Assembly (NCBI GenBank): GCA_017465545.1
Contig: JAFTVY010000052.1
Location: forward strand, 1 to 33,638
DNA length: 33,638 nucleotides
Direction: 5' to 3'
From: Ruminiclostridium sp.
GTDB taxonomy: Bacteria; Bacillota; Clostridia; Oscillospirales; Ruminococcaceae
Each line of letters begins with the position of its first letter. Position 1 is the first letter of the stretch. Position numbers and translations under genes: made by a program. A model generated the notes under the pieces. That model did no database searches. It saw nothing but the letters and a program-made list of their open reading frames with translations, and was not told the DNA's origin. Positions 8,162-15,075 of the stretch are shown piece by piece.

Positions 8162-8482
8162 TTATATAACGTCAAACGTAACTCTGTCGGGAAAGCAATC
8201 TGAAACAAGCCAGAAGCCCTTACAGATTCTGTCCACTAAAAAGTTTACGTTTTCGTTATCGGTAATATAGGAGAGTACCGTATTGCCGCTTTTAATGGTT
8301 ATATCGATAATATCCACCTCTCCCTCGTCCTCGTACTCGTAAAGGTTCTGGGCTATGGTCTGTGTAAGCGTGCTGATTGCGGCACAGACTACACTTCCCG
8401 CCTTCGTCATATCCTCGCCCGAGTGTCCCTTTACGGTAAGCTCTCTGCCGAGCTTTGTCTTTTTAAGAATAATATCCGTCAC
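8162..8482 (-). CDS. Prp-type cysteine protease (capsid-associated)
   Basis: This 106-residue protein matches the ribosomal-processing cysteine protease (Prp) family. His20 lies in GHSG and Cys33 in VVCAA, with the spacing of the family's catalytic His and Cys. The residue before the VVC motif is Ser where cellular Prp usually has Asp. Cellular Prp trims the N-terminus of ribosomal protein L27 and, in Staphylococcus, also cleaves phage capsid and scaffold proteins. Here the gene sits between portal and scaffold, so a head-maturation protease is the likely role. The GTG start overlaps the portal stop by 4 bp (GTGA), suggesting translational coupling. The usual L27 operon genes are not nearby. 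Confidence 0.85.
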   Translation of the reverse strand: MTDIILKKTKLGRELTVKGHSGEDMTKAGSVVCAAISTLTQTIAQNLYEYEDEGEVDIIDITIKSGNTVLSYITDNENVNFLVDRICKGFWLVSDCFPDRVTFDVI

Positions 8483-10113
8483 AGTACCTCACCGCCTGAC
8501 TGCATCGCCATCTGTGATGCTCTGTACTGCTGGGCTATTTTTGCAATGGAATCCCTTATATTTTCCTTGCCCTCAAAATCCATTATCTCTATTGCCGCCA
8601 GCGACTGTTCCGACAGCTCAGGTCTGAAAAAGCCGATATGGAAAAGCTCCTTGGCAAGCTCGTTCTGTGCCGCCTTTGAAAAGGGAGATTTCTTTGCCGC
8701 CTTGCAGATAACGTCAAACACAGGTCTGTGAGGCTCTATCGCCTCTCCGAAAAGAAAGCGTTCCTTATCCTTCAAAAGACTGTTGTCAAAGCTCTTGTAA
8801 TCTCCTGATAAAAGATAGACTCTCGGCGTATCGTAGAACTGTCTGATAAGCTCTATTATCAGATAGCAGACGTTTGTAAAGGCAAAATAACTGCCCTTTA
8901 TCATATCACGGGAGAGCTTGTTGCCTGCCTCCTGAAGTGCCGCTATAGCACTTGCCGCAGTAACGCCTCCCGCCGTACCGCCCTGAGAAAAATCTCTGTT
9001 GCCGCTGGTCTCCTTCAGCTCCTCTATCTTATTGTTCATTGCTGTCATCACAGCACCGTCAAGAGGATCGAGACGGATCTCTCTTATATCGTCGTCCGAC
9101 AGATTGCCTGCCACGTGGACGAAGGGACGGCGGAAGTCTGCAAACTCTTCTTCTCTTACCGCTCCGTTATGCTTTATAAAGAAGCGCTTGCGGCTCATCT
9201 GTACCGTATGCTCTAAGATCACCTGACCGAGCTTATCTATGTAGGTCTGTGCGTCACGCATAATATCCACGTACCCAAAGCCGCAGGGGCTACCCTCCTG
9301 CATAAATAAGGGATCCAGCACAAAGGGGTATCTTCCGTGTTCGTAAAAGCCTTTTTCACAAAGCTCGTCGTCCTCGCTGGAATAGAGTACCGTCTCGCCT
9401 ACAAAACGGCAGTAATGAAGCACCTCTCTGCCCGCCACTCTTTTCTTATAATACCAGTCGATTACCGAGGACTTGTCCGAGCCGTCAATATTGTCCTCAG
9501 TCTTATAGCCTGCTATATTCACGGTATCACCGCCGAGCTTTCCCACAAGCTCAGGGTAGATCTCGCAAAGCAGATCGTTATCGTAAAGAGTTACGTAAAA
9601 CACGTTTCTGCTCTCCTCAATATCCTTGATACCGGGTTGCCAGAAAAGGTTCAGAAGGTCGATATTCTTTATCGCAATATCACCTCTTCCGTTTTCAAGG
9701 GAGCTGTCCCAGAGTACCGCCTGACAAGCGGTACCGTTCTTCAGCTTGTACCACCACATATCGCTGTACAGCTTTTCGTAGCCGGCTCGTTCCAGCACCA
9801 CGGGGAGCATTTCAGAAAGCCCCTTTGCGGCTGCTTCATCATCCTGCTCTCTGGGAAGTACCGAGGGCTCGGGGATATTATCCATAGCGTCGGCATGCTT
9901 ATTTGCAATAGAATTGAACAGCCACGCCGAGGAAGGCTTAGGGCGGTTTATATCATATTCGTTTCCGCCGATTTCTCCCCAGTGACGCATTTTCCACCAT
10001 TGCTCGTTTGATATGATGCGGTTTTCCAGATTCGCCTTACCCGCCTTGTATTTCTTTAATATCTGCTCGGCACGGATAAGCTCCTTTCTGTCGATTTTCT
10101 TTAATTTACTCAA
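8479..10113 (-). CDS. Phage portal protein
   Basis: This 544-residue protein is identified as portal from length, order (directly after TerL, before the protease and scaffold) and motifs. These include NEQWWKMRHWG near residue 40, a conserved RPKPSSAWLFNSIANK segment, the GFGYVDIMRDAQTYIDKL stem-like region and the GGVTAASAIAALQEAG helix near residue 390. Twelve copies would form the ring at one capsid vertex through which TerL pumps DNA and to which the tail attaches. The type resembles portals found with N4-gp56 capsids. Start is TTG with AAAGGAGG five bases upstream, 11 bp after the TerL stop. Confidence 0.88.
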   Translation of the reverse strand: MSKLKKIDRKELIRAEQILKKYKAGKANLENRIISNEQWWKMRHWGEIGGNEYDINRPKPSSAWLFNSIANKHADAMDNIPEPSVLPREQDDEAAAKGLSEMLPVVLERAGYEKLYSDMWWYKLKNGTACQAVLWDSSLENGRGDIAIKNIDLLNLFWQPGIKDIEESRNVFYVTLYDNDLLCEIYPELVGKLGGDTVNIAGYKTEDNIDGSDKSSVIDWYYKKRVAGREVLHYCRFVGETVLYSSEDDELCEKGFYEHGRYPFVLDPLFMQEGSPCGFGYVDIMRDAQTYIDKLGQVILEHTVQMSRKRFFIKHNGAVREEEFADFRRPFVHVAGNLSDDDIREIRLDPLDGAVMTAMNNKIEELKETSGNRDFSQGGTAGGVTAASAIAALQEAGNKLSRDMIKGSYFAFTNVCYLIIELIRQFYDTPRVYLLSGDYKSFDNSLLKDKERFLFGEAIEPHRPVFDVICKAAKKSPFSKAAQNELAKELFHIGFFRPELSEQSLAAIEIMDFEGKENIRDSIAKIAQQYRASQMAMQSGGEVL

Positions 10114-10124
10114 AATTGCCTCCT

Positions 10125-11567
10125 TTAAATATTAAAAAAAGAATAGTTGCTCTTTTTTTCTCTCTGCTCCAGCGGATCGTCACCGCAGGGTAACGTTCCC
10201 CGCTCCTTCGGAGCTGTTATCGGGTTTTCCATAAGCACGTATCTGCACTCGTCGTAGATATGATCCTCCTGGGCGGTATTGATGTCCTCCACCTTGTTAT
10301 CATCATATACAAGAGCAGGTATGGTTCTTATAAAATGTCTGCAGGTATTAAAGCAGTAGAACATCGGATACCCCTCCTTATCAAAGGCGAATCGGTAATG
10401 ATACTGCATTTTTCCCGCTATTCTGGTGTTGTCTCCTCCGCTCCAGGTAAGAAAGTTCGGTGATGCCGCCATCATATCCGCTACGCTCTCTCCACGGCTT
10501 CTGTCAAAGATAGAAGGGTCCGCTATGCCCGTTATGGTCCTGCCCCTCAGATTCTCGTTCTCGCTTTCTATCCGTTTTATTTCCGCAGCTATTTCAGCAG
10601 GATTGATTTTAAGTCCCGTGTTGGGTGTATCGGTACAGCCGTAATACTCTGCTATACGGTAAATACATCCTCTGCGGTCAACCGCATACCAGCCTACCGA
10701 AAAGGGCTTTGCATAGCCGAAGTCAAAGCCCCGGTATATCAGCCAGTCCCCCGGAATTTTAAAAGGCTCGATAACGTGAGTCCACAGTCTGTCCCTATAA
10801 TGCCCGGGATCATCCCGCCATTCGGTGAATACCTGCCCCGAAAAGCTATCCCAGTCACCGTAGAGAAGTGCTCTCTTCTCTGCCTCCGGAAGCATAGCAA
10901 GAGAAGCCAGATATTCAGGATCGTTGGATAGCAGCTTCTGATTGTCAAAAACGCTTGCAGGAATAAAGATACGGCTTTTGTTTATCCTTATTGCTTCCCC
11001 CTGAGGATTATAGACCGTATAGGTATCCACAATAGGCGTCATAGGCTCGGCGGCTGTTATGAACCTCTGCTTCACCCAGCCGTGTCCTATTCCGCCCGGG
11101 TTTGCGGTAGCTCTTATATACACCCTTGTACCCTCACCTCCGGGACGGTTTCGGGAGAACATATAGCTGTACTCCTCCCACAGAAAATGGGTAAGCTCGT
11201 CAAAGCCGATAAAGTCATAACGCTTGCCCTGATACTGGGTTCTGTCCTTGGCGTACTGCATTGCACCAAAATAGATTTTCGCTCCCGAAGGGAAGCTCCA
11301 GCAATGATGCGTCGCATTGTACACCGCCTTTGGGAATGCAACGGAATAAAGCTCCTTCGATCTGTCGATAAGCTCCGACAACTGCGGATAGGTCTTGCGG
11401 AATATGATCGCCCTATAATGAGGTATATGTACCTGCCTTAAAGCCTCCGCAAGAAGGGCGTCGGATTTGCCACCGCCTGCCGCACCGCCGTAAAGTGCCT
11501 CGTATTCGGGACGGCACAGAAATTCTATCTGTCTTGGCTGGGGAGTCCAGATTATATTATCCGCCAT
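10125..11567 (-). CDS. terL: Terminase large subunit
   Basis: This is the 480-residue DNA-packaging motor. The N-terminal ATPase has Walker A GGAAGGGKS (27-35), a Walker B ending in Asp123-Glu124 (IGFDE) and a coupling motif in ATANPGG. The C-terminal RNase H-like nuclease starts near FDFGYAKP and has further acidic residues in GIADPSIFD. Together with TerS it recognises, cuts and translocates phage DNA into the prohead. Both active sites look intact. The ATG start lies inside the end of terS (11-bp overlap) with a GGAGGTGA ribosome site, so the two are probably coupled. Confidence 0.95.
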   Translation of the reverse strand: MADNIIWTPQPRQIEFLCRPEYEALYGGAAGGGKSDALLAEALRQVHIPHYRAIIFRKTYPQLSELIDRSKELYSVAFPKAVYNATHHCWSFPSGAKIYFGAMQYAKDRTQYQGKRYDFIGFDELTHFLWEEYSYMFSRNRPGGEGTRVYIRATANPGGIGHGWVKQRFITAAEPMTPIVDTYTVYNPQGEAIRINKSRIFIPASVFDNQKLLSNDPEYLASLAMLPEAEKRALLYGDWDSFSGQVFTEWRDDPGHYRDRLWTHVIEPFKIPGDWLIYRGFDFGYAKPFSVGWYAVDRRGCIYRIAEYYGCTDTPNTGLKINPAEIAAEIKRIESENENLRGRTITGIADPSIFDRSRGESVADMMAASPNFLTWSGGDNTRIAGKMQYHYRFAFDKEGYPMFYCFNTCRHFIRTIPALVYDDNKVEDINTAQEDHIYDECRYVLMENPITAPKERGTLPCGDDPLEQREKKSNYSFFNI

Positions 11568-11928
11568 TCTTAGTCACCTCCGGCAACATTATTACTCCGC
11601 CCTCATCGTCCTCGTCCTCGGTCTTGCCGTCCCATTCGTAGCCGCACCTGTTCTTCAGCCAGAAAATCTGTGCCGTTGTGCTGGGCATAACCTCCTTCTC
11701 GACGACCTTGACAAGCTCCATTTCTCCTTCCTTACTGAGCTGGCTCACCCTTTCGGTCTGGGTATAGCCTACCGCCCTTTTGAAAAGTGCCTTTTCCACA
11801 AGTCTGTCCGCCATATCACCGCCGCTGTGGACAGCCTCGTTTATTTCGGGATACTTACTGCACCACATCAGCAGAGTCTTTTCCGTCACTCCGATTTTTT
11901 CTGCAATCATTGCCGTATCATATCCCAT
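11557..11928 (-). CDS. terS: Terminase small subunit
   Basis: From its first ATG this is a 123-residue protein. It has an N-terminal helix-turn-helix (MIAEKIGVTEKTLLMWCSKYP), a central helical region and an acidic C-terminus (EDEDDEGG). Such proteins bind the packaging site and recruit TerL. The frame stays open upstream to a TAG at 12028-12030. The extra codons read KYQKYLTEKGREQLISYSS, which fits the missing first helix of this family. Upstream of the ATG the frame has no ATG, GTG or TTG. An ATA at 11992-11994 sits seven bases after an AGGGGG site. The true start may therefore be that ATA, giving about 145 residues; coordinates here use the conservative ATG. Confidence 0.85.
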   Translation of the reverse strand: MGYDTAMIAEKIGVTEKTLLMWCSKYPEINEAVHSGGDMADRLVEKALFKRAVGYTQTERVSQLSKEGEMELVKVVEKEVMPSTTAQIFWLKNRCGYEWDGKTEDEDDEGGVIMLPEVTKNGG

Positions 11929-11998
11929 AGAGCTGTAGCTGATAAGCTGCTCACGCCCCTTTTCCGTCAGGTACTTCTGATACTTACTGTTTATACTA

Positions 11999-12163
11999 TC
12001 ACCCCCTTTCTGCTTCGTTACAGCTTTCTACCTCGCCCTTGCAAAAGGGGCAGCACCTTCGCCTGCGATAAGCGGTATATCCCCAGCACTCGCCCATATT
12101 ATCAGAAATATAGTCAAGCTCCTCCTCTGAAAAAACATTTTCACATTCGCTGCAGATGTACAT
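11999..12163 (-). CDS. Small zinc-ribbon-like protein, first gene of late operon
   Basis: This is a 54-residue protein. It starts at ATG 12163 (an overlapping ATG four bases upstream ends quickly in another frame) after AAAGGAGG. Four Cys in two pairs, CSEC at residues 4-7 and CPFC near the end (with one extra adjacent Cys), suggest a rubredoxin-like or zinc-ribbon knuckle. Between them is an acidic helix (FSEEELDYISDN), and a RRRR stretch precedes the second pair. It is the first gene after the lytic promoter. Zinc-finger proteins of this kind can bind nucleic acid or regulators, but function is unknown. Its stop region carries the ribosome site of terS. Confidence 0.65.
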   Translation of the reverse strand: MYICSECENVFSEEELDYISDNMGECWGYTAYRRRRCCPFCKGEVESCNEAERG

Positions 12164-12243
12164 ACATCCTCCTTTCTGTCCTTTCTATCGTACTACCCAT
12201 GTGCTATCATTCAGCTATAGGATTTACGGTTGTTGATTCAAGT

Positions 12244-12256
12244 CAACGTTTCGTTG
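12244..12256. promoter_or_regulatory. Operator site 1 (lytic side)
   Basis: CAACGTTTCGTTG is a perfect 5-3-5 palindrome. It lies 12 bp downstream of the -10 of the minus-strand promoter, near +6 to +18 of the late transcript, where a bound repressor would block initiation or early elongation. Predicted from sequence symmetry and recurrence only. Confidence 0.65.
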
Positions 12257-12268
12257 TCCTTTGACAAG

Positions 12269-12297
12269 ATGATAACACAAGTTCCACAATTTGTCAA
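12269..12297 (-). promoter_or_regulatory. Sigma-A promoter of the phage virion operon
   Basis: On the minus strand TTGACA (12297-12292) and TATCAT (12274-12269) are separated by exactly 17 bp. Transcription would start near 12262 and read into the zinc-ribbon gene, terS and the rest of the late operon. The -35 is perfect and the -10 differs in one base. Operator 1 lies just downstream. Confidence 0.75.
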
Positions 12298-12347
12298 CAG
12301 TTTGTTTACCGATTTTTTACGATTTGTGAAATAAGACGATAAAAAGA

Positions 12348-12360
12348 CAACAAAACGTTG
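12348..12360. promoter_or_regulatory. Operator site 2
   Basis: CAACAAAACGTTG matches CAACRNNNYGTTG with one imperfect pair (A against C at position 5/9). It lies about 40 bp upstream of operator 3, close to four helical turns, so it could support cooperative repressor binding. Confidence 0.55.
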
Positions 12361-12388
12361 CCTTTGTTGTAAGAAACGTAGAATTTTA

Positions 12389-12420
12389 CAACAACTTGTT
12401 GACTATACAACATATTGTTG
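12389..12420. promoter_or_regulatory. Operator sites 3 and 4 in the repressor promoter
   Basis: Site 3 is CAACAACTTGTTG (12389-12401) and site 4 is CAACATATTGTTG (12408-12420); both are perfect 5-3-5 palindromes with centres 19 bp apart. Site 3 overlaps the -35 box and site 4 fills most of the spacer of the plus-strand promoter. A protein bound there would exclude RNA polymerase, so autorepression of the repressor gene is likely. Confidence 0.7.
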
Positions 12421-12427
12421 ATATAAT
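12399..12427 (+). promoter_or_regulatory. Sigma-A promoter of the repressor operon
   Basis: TTGACT (12399-12404), a 17-bp spacer and a perfect TATAAT (12422-12427). It lies 47 bp before the repressor ATG, which has a GGAAGG ribosome site. Two operators are embedded in it. Confidence 0.8.
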
Positions 12428-12474
12428 TACAAGTGCAGATAACTGCAAATAAAAATTTAAGGAAGGTCTAAGCT

Positions 12475-12816
12475 ATGAGTATTTTTTCAGAAAATATCAA
12501 GGCTCTCCGCAAAAAGAAGGGTTATTCCCAGGCAGAAATAGCGGAGCATTTAGGCATGACAAAGCAGGGCTACAGCCTTTACGAACTCGGAAAACGTGAG
12601 CCGGATTTCGATACGTTACGGATGCTGGCGGAATTTTTCGGCACAGATACCGATTTTCTGTTAAGCGAAGCGGGAAGTATTTCCATCTCCGACAGCAAGC
12701 TGAAGTTTGCGCTTTTCGGTGATACGGAAATTGACGACGACGTTTTAGACGACGTAAAAAGACTTGCAATGGAGCATCTGAAATACAGACAGAAGCAAAA
12801 AAAGGAAGAAGGTTAA
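12475..12816 (+). CDS. XRE-family phage repressor (CI-like)
   Basis: This 113-residue DNA-binding protein has a clear helix-turn-helix of the Cro/CI (XRE) type at residues ~7-60 (KGYSQAEIAEHLGMTKQGYSLYELGKREPD). A short linker follows, then an acidic then basic C-terminal helix (DDDVLDDVKRLAMEHLKYRQKQKK) that probably serves dimerisation. It has no LexA-like peptidase domain, so self-cleavage is not expected; the next gene encodes an ImmA-type protease that could inactivate it. It presumably binds the CAACRNNNYGTTG sites upstream, repressing the virion operon and itself. This is the ICEBs1 ImmR/ImmA logic by analogy. Confidence 0.88.
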   Translation: MSIFSENIKALRKKKGYSQAEIAEHLGMTKQGYSLYELGKREPDFDTLRMLAEFFGTDTDFLLSEAGSISISDSKLKFALFGDTEIDDDVLDDVKRLAMEHLKYRQKQKKEEG

Positions 12817-12848
12817 ATATACGGCTTTAAAAAAAGGAGGCGTGAAAA

Positions 12849-13256
12849 TTGGATAAGCTTTTAAAGATTGCACAGCGTGAAGATATTCCTATAATAGACA
12901 TGATGCTTTACGGGAAAGAAGAGGCGCTGAGCCACAGTATGAACGGACTGTGCATTATAGCAATAGATAAAAAGAAGGTAAAAAGCCACGCCGACTATAA
13001 GGTAAAATCCGCCCATGAGCTGGGGCATTGTATGACCGGCTCCTTTTACGACGCCAGCTGTCCCGTCACCACTATAGGCAGAATGGAACACAGAGCGGAT
13101 ATGTGGGCAATAAGAAACACCATTCCGAGAAGGGCGCTTATTTCAGCGCTGAAGAAGGGAGTCACACAGCTCTGGGAGTTATCCGAGCATTTCGGTGTGA
13201 CTGAGGACTTTATGAAAAAGGCGCTGAAGCACTATAATCTGTGGAATGGCGATTAA
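12849..13256 (+). CDS. ImmA/IrrE-family metalloprotease
   Basis: This 135-residue zinc peptidase has HELGH at 56-60 (His56, Glu57, His60) and a likely third metal ligand Glu80 in RMEHRADMWA, the family pattern. Its 32-bp spacing behind the repressor matches ImmR/ImmA pairs, in which the protease cleaves the repressor after a DNA-damage or signalling cue and induces the element. The start is TTG with a strong AAAGGAGG site. No domain beyond the peptidase and a short C-terminal helical part is present. The substrate being the adjacent repressor is inferred from gene order. Confidence 0.9.
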   Translation: MDKLLKIAQREDIPIIDMMLYGKEEALSHSMNGLCIIAIDKKKVKSHADYKVKSAHELGHCMTGSFYDASCPVTTIGRMEHRADMWAIRNTIPRRALISALKKGVTQLWELSEHFGVTEDFMKKALKHYNLWNGD

Positions 13257-13283
13257 AGAAAATAAAAAGAGAGATGGACGACT

Positions 13284-13994
13284 TTGAAAATCAAGAATTC
13301 ATTTTTAAGGGGACTGAAATCAGGCGTACCGATAGGACTCGGTTATCTGTCTGTTTCCTTCTCCTTCGGCATTATGGCTGTATCAATGGGCTTTCATTGG
13401 TGGCAGGCAGTAATAATATCAATGGTAACGGTAACCTCGGCAGGTCAGCTTGCAGGTATAGGCATTATGGTAAATCCGGGACAGTATATCGAAATGCTGA
13501 TTTCCCAGCTTACTGTAAACGTGCGGTATTCCTTTATGGCTATTTCCCTGTCGCAGAAGACGGACAGTAAATTCAAGGGGATCTACCGCTGGCTGCTGGG
13601 CTTTTTTATAACCGACGAAATATTTGCGGTAGCGTCGAATGAGGAATCGGTTTCCCGTTCCTTCTTTACGGGACTTTCCCTTATTCCCTGGCTTGGCTGG
13701 ACTATGGGTACGCTTACGGGAGCGCTTCTTGGCAACATTCTCCCTGACGAGCTTATGTCGGCCTTATGTATCGCAATATACGGAATGTTCGTAGCTATAA
13801 TAGCACCCAAGGCAAAGAAATCACTTTCCCTGCTGATAGTAGTTGTGATTGCCCTTGCAATGAGCTGTATATTCTACTATGCGCCCGTGCTGAAGGAAAT
13901 ATCATCAGGTATTTCAATAAGCGTCTGCGCTATACTTGCCGCCCTTATCGGCGCAATATTCTTCCCCGTAAAGGAGGACGCTGACAATGGATAA
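13284..13994 (+). CDS. azlC: AzlC branched-chain amino acid exporter subunit
   Basis: This 236-residue permease is the large subunit of the AzlCD (LIV-E) family, which exports branched-chain amino acids and analogues such as azaleucine. The family signature appears near the N-terminus (GVPIGLGYLSVSFSFG, then a SAGQLAG segment) with seven to eight hydrophobic segments, and RYSFMAISLSQ is typical. It overlaps azlD by 8 bp. The TTG start follows only a weak purine-rich site. No promoter is visible in the 27 bp after the ImmA gene, so it may depend on readthrough from the prophage repressor operon. Confidence 0.92.
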   Translation: MKIKNSFLRGLKSGVPIGLGYLSVSFSFGIMAVSMGFHWWQAVIISMVTVTSAGQLAGIGIMVNPGQYIEMLISQLTVNVRYSFMAISLSQKTDSKFKGIYRWLLGFFITDEIFAVASNEESVSRSFFTGLSLIPWLGWTMGTLTGALLGNILPDELMSALCIAIYGMFVAIIAPKAKKSLSLLIVVVIALAMSCIFYYAPVLKEISSGISISVCAILAALIGAIFFPVKEDADNG

Positions 13995-14313
13995 CGGACA
14001 GTTTTTAATATATCTGCTCATTATGTCGGGTTCGACCTATCTTATAAGAGCAATACCCTTTGCGGCAATGAGAAAGAAGATACAGAACACCTTTATAAAA
14101 TCCTTCCTTTACTACATACCCTATACCGTACTTGCCGCTATGACCTTTCCTGCGGCGTTATACGCTACGGGTAGTATGGCTTCGGCAACAGTGGGACTTT
14201 TAGTAGCGGTGGTATTTGCAATACTCGAAAAGGATCTGACGATAGTAGCAATAGCCGCCTGCGTATCGGTATATCTGTCGGAGCTGTTATTTTCTTTTAC
14301 AGGAATCATTTGA
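13987..14313 (+). CDS. azlD: AzlD branched-chain amino acid exporter small subunit
   Basis: This 108-residue membrane protein has four hydrophobic segments and the family's STYLIRAIPF motif near the start and IPYTVLAAMTFP in the middle. It works with AzlC as a two-component exporter. The start lies within the end of azlC (8-bp overlap) behind a GGAGG site, so the pair is coupled. Its stop codon lies inside the -35 element of the next promoter. Confidence 0.92.
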   Translation: MDNGQFLIYLLIMSGSTYLIRAIPFAAMRKKIQNTFIKSFLYYIPYTVLAAMTFPAALYATGSMASATVGLLVAVVFAILEKDLTIVAIAACVSVYLSELLFSFTGII

Positions 14314-14339
14314 CAAGATACGCCATATTGTAGTATAAT
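14310..14339 (+). promoter_or_regulatory. Promoter of the aquaporin gene
   Basis: TTGACA (14310-14315), an 18-bp spacer and TATAAT (14334-14339), both perfect boxes. The -35 overlaps the azlD stop codon. The leader to the aquaporin ATG is about 50 nt. Confidence 0.8.
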
Positions 14340-14354
14340 TAAGATACGGCTATA

Positions 14355-14368
14355 ACCGCTACGGCGGT
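14355..14368 (+). other. Leader hairpin with TACG tetraloop
   Basis: ACCGC (14355-14359) pairs with GCGGT (14364-14368) around TACG, a very stable tetraloop type in RNA. It lies in the 5' leader of the aquaporin mRNA, about 15 bases before the GAAAGG ribosome site. It may protect the 5' end; there is no T run. Confidence 0.45.
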
Positions 14369-14397
14369 AAAATAAAAAACCGAAAGGAAAAATCATC

Positions 14398-15060
14398 ATG
14401 GAATCAATCAAAAAGTACGTCGCTGAATTTATCGGTACTCTGGTACTGGTATTATTCGCTTGTGGCGCAGCAGCCGTTTTAGGCTGTACAGCTGAAGCCA
14501 ATGCAAGCTATTTTATGACAGCAGTTGCATTCGGTCTTGTTATCGTTGCTATGGCATACTCCATCGGCAATATTTCAGGCTGTCACATCAACCCTGCAGT
14601 ATCTCTCGCAATGCTGATAAGCGGTAAGATGTCAGTCAAGGACTTTATCGGCTACGTTATAGCACAGTTTGCAGGTGCTACTGCAGGTGCGGCTATCCTT
14701 ATGGCACTCATCGGCAAGGATAAGGGCCTTGGTACAAACGGTCTCTATAACGGCGATATTCTTCTTTCAATCGTTATTGAGATCATCCTCACCTTCGTAT
14801 TTGTAATCGCTATTTTAGGCGTTACGTCAAAGACGGAAAACAGCGCTGTTGCTGGTCTTGTTATCGGTCTTTCCTTAACACTCGTTCACATCTTCGGCAT
14901 CTACTTTACAGGTACCTCCGTAAACCCTGCACGTAGCTTCGGTCCCGCTTTATTCATGGGTGGCGACGCTCTTGCAAACGTATGGGTATTCATCGTAGCT
15001 CCCCTCGTTGGCGGTGCTTTAGCGGCGGTAGTTTACAAATTCTTAGCATCCAAGAAATAA
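14398..15060 (+). CDS. Aquaporin (MIP family water channel)
   Basis: This 220-residue channel has six membrane segments and both NPA boxes (Asn65-Pro-Ala and Asn176-Pro-Ala-Arg179). His164 in TM5 and Arg179 after the second NPA fit the narrow aromatic/arginine filter of AqpZ-type water channels rather than GlpF glycerol facilitators. No glycerol kinase gene lies nearby, which agrees. It is transcribed alone, with its own promoter and a strong terminator. A role in osmotic water flux is inferred from the family; small solutes cannot be excluded. Confidence 0.9.
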   Translation: MESIKKYVAEFIGTLVLVLFACGAAAVLGCTAEANASYFMTAVAFGLVIVAMAYSIGNISGCHINPAVSLAMLISGKMSVKDFIGYVIAQFAGATAGAAILMALIGKDKGLGTNGLYNGDILLSIVIEIILTFVFVIAILGVTSKTENSAVAGLVIGLSLTLVHIFGIYFTGTSVNPARSFGPALFMGGDALANVWVFIVAPLVGGALAAVVYKFLASKK

Positions 15061-15075
15061 TTTATTACGCTCTTG

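Larger units (their letters stand above)
12164..12474. promoter_or_regulatory. Divergent lysogeny control region
   Basis: About 310 bp without a gene, separating the minus-strand virion operon from the plus-strand repressor. It holds a near-consensus promoter in each direction and four copies of the 13-bp palindrome CAACRNNNYGTTG. It is AT-rich and dense in TTGT/ACAA. It also contains an extra inverted repeat, GTTGA (12232-12236) with TCAAC (12243-12247), which overlaps the first operator. About 100 nt of untranslated leader precede the first phage gene. The layout is that of a genetic switch held by the repressor encoded at 12475. Confidence 0.8.
36..13256. mobile_element. Compact prophage-like element with short-tailed virion genes
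   Basis: Thirteen minus-strand virion and lysis genes and one small leading gene are packed from 133 to 12163 with gaps mostly under 30 bp or short overlaps. They face a divergent repressor and ImmA/IrrE pair at 12475-13256. Recognisable parts are TerS, TerL, portal, Prp-type protease, scaffold, N4-gp56-type capsid, tail hub, fibre, holin and GH25 endolysin. All reading frames are intact. No integrase, excisionase, primase, helicase, tape measure or tail-tube gene is seen. The left limit is uncertain because the window starts only 35 bases before the late terminator. The right limit is placed at the end of the ImmA gene, because azlCD next to it is a host-type gene pair. No att repeat could be identified. 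Base composition by eye is not very different from the host genes. Confidence 0.85.

Noticed and set aside
9337-10011. Plus-strand open frame of 224 codons opposite the portal gene
   Set aside because: A shadow of the portal coding frame with no promoter, ribosome site or recognisable motif.
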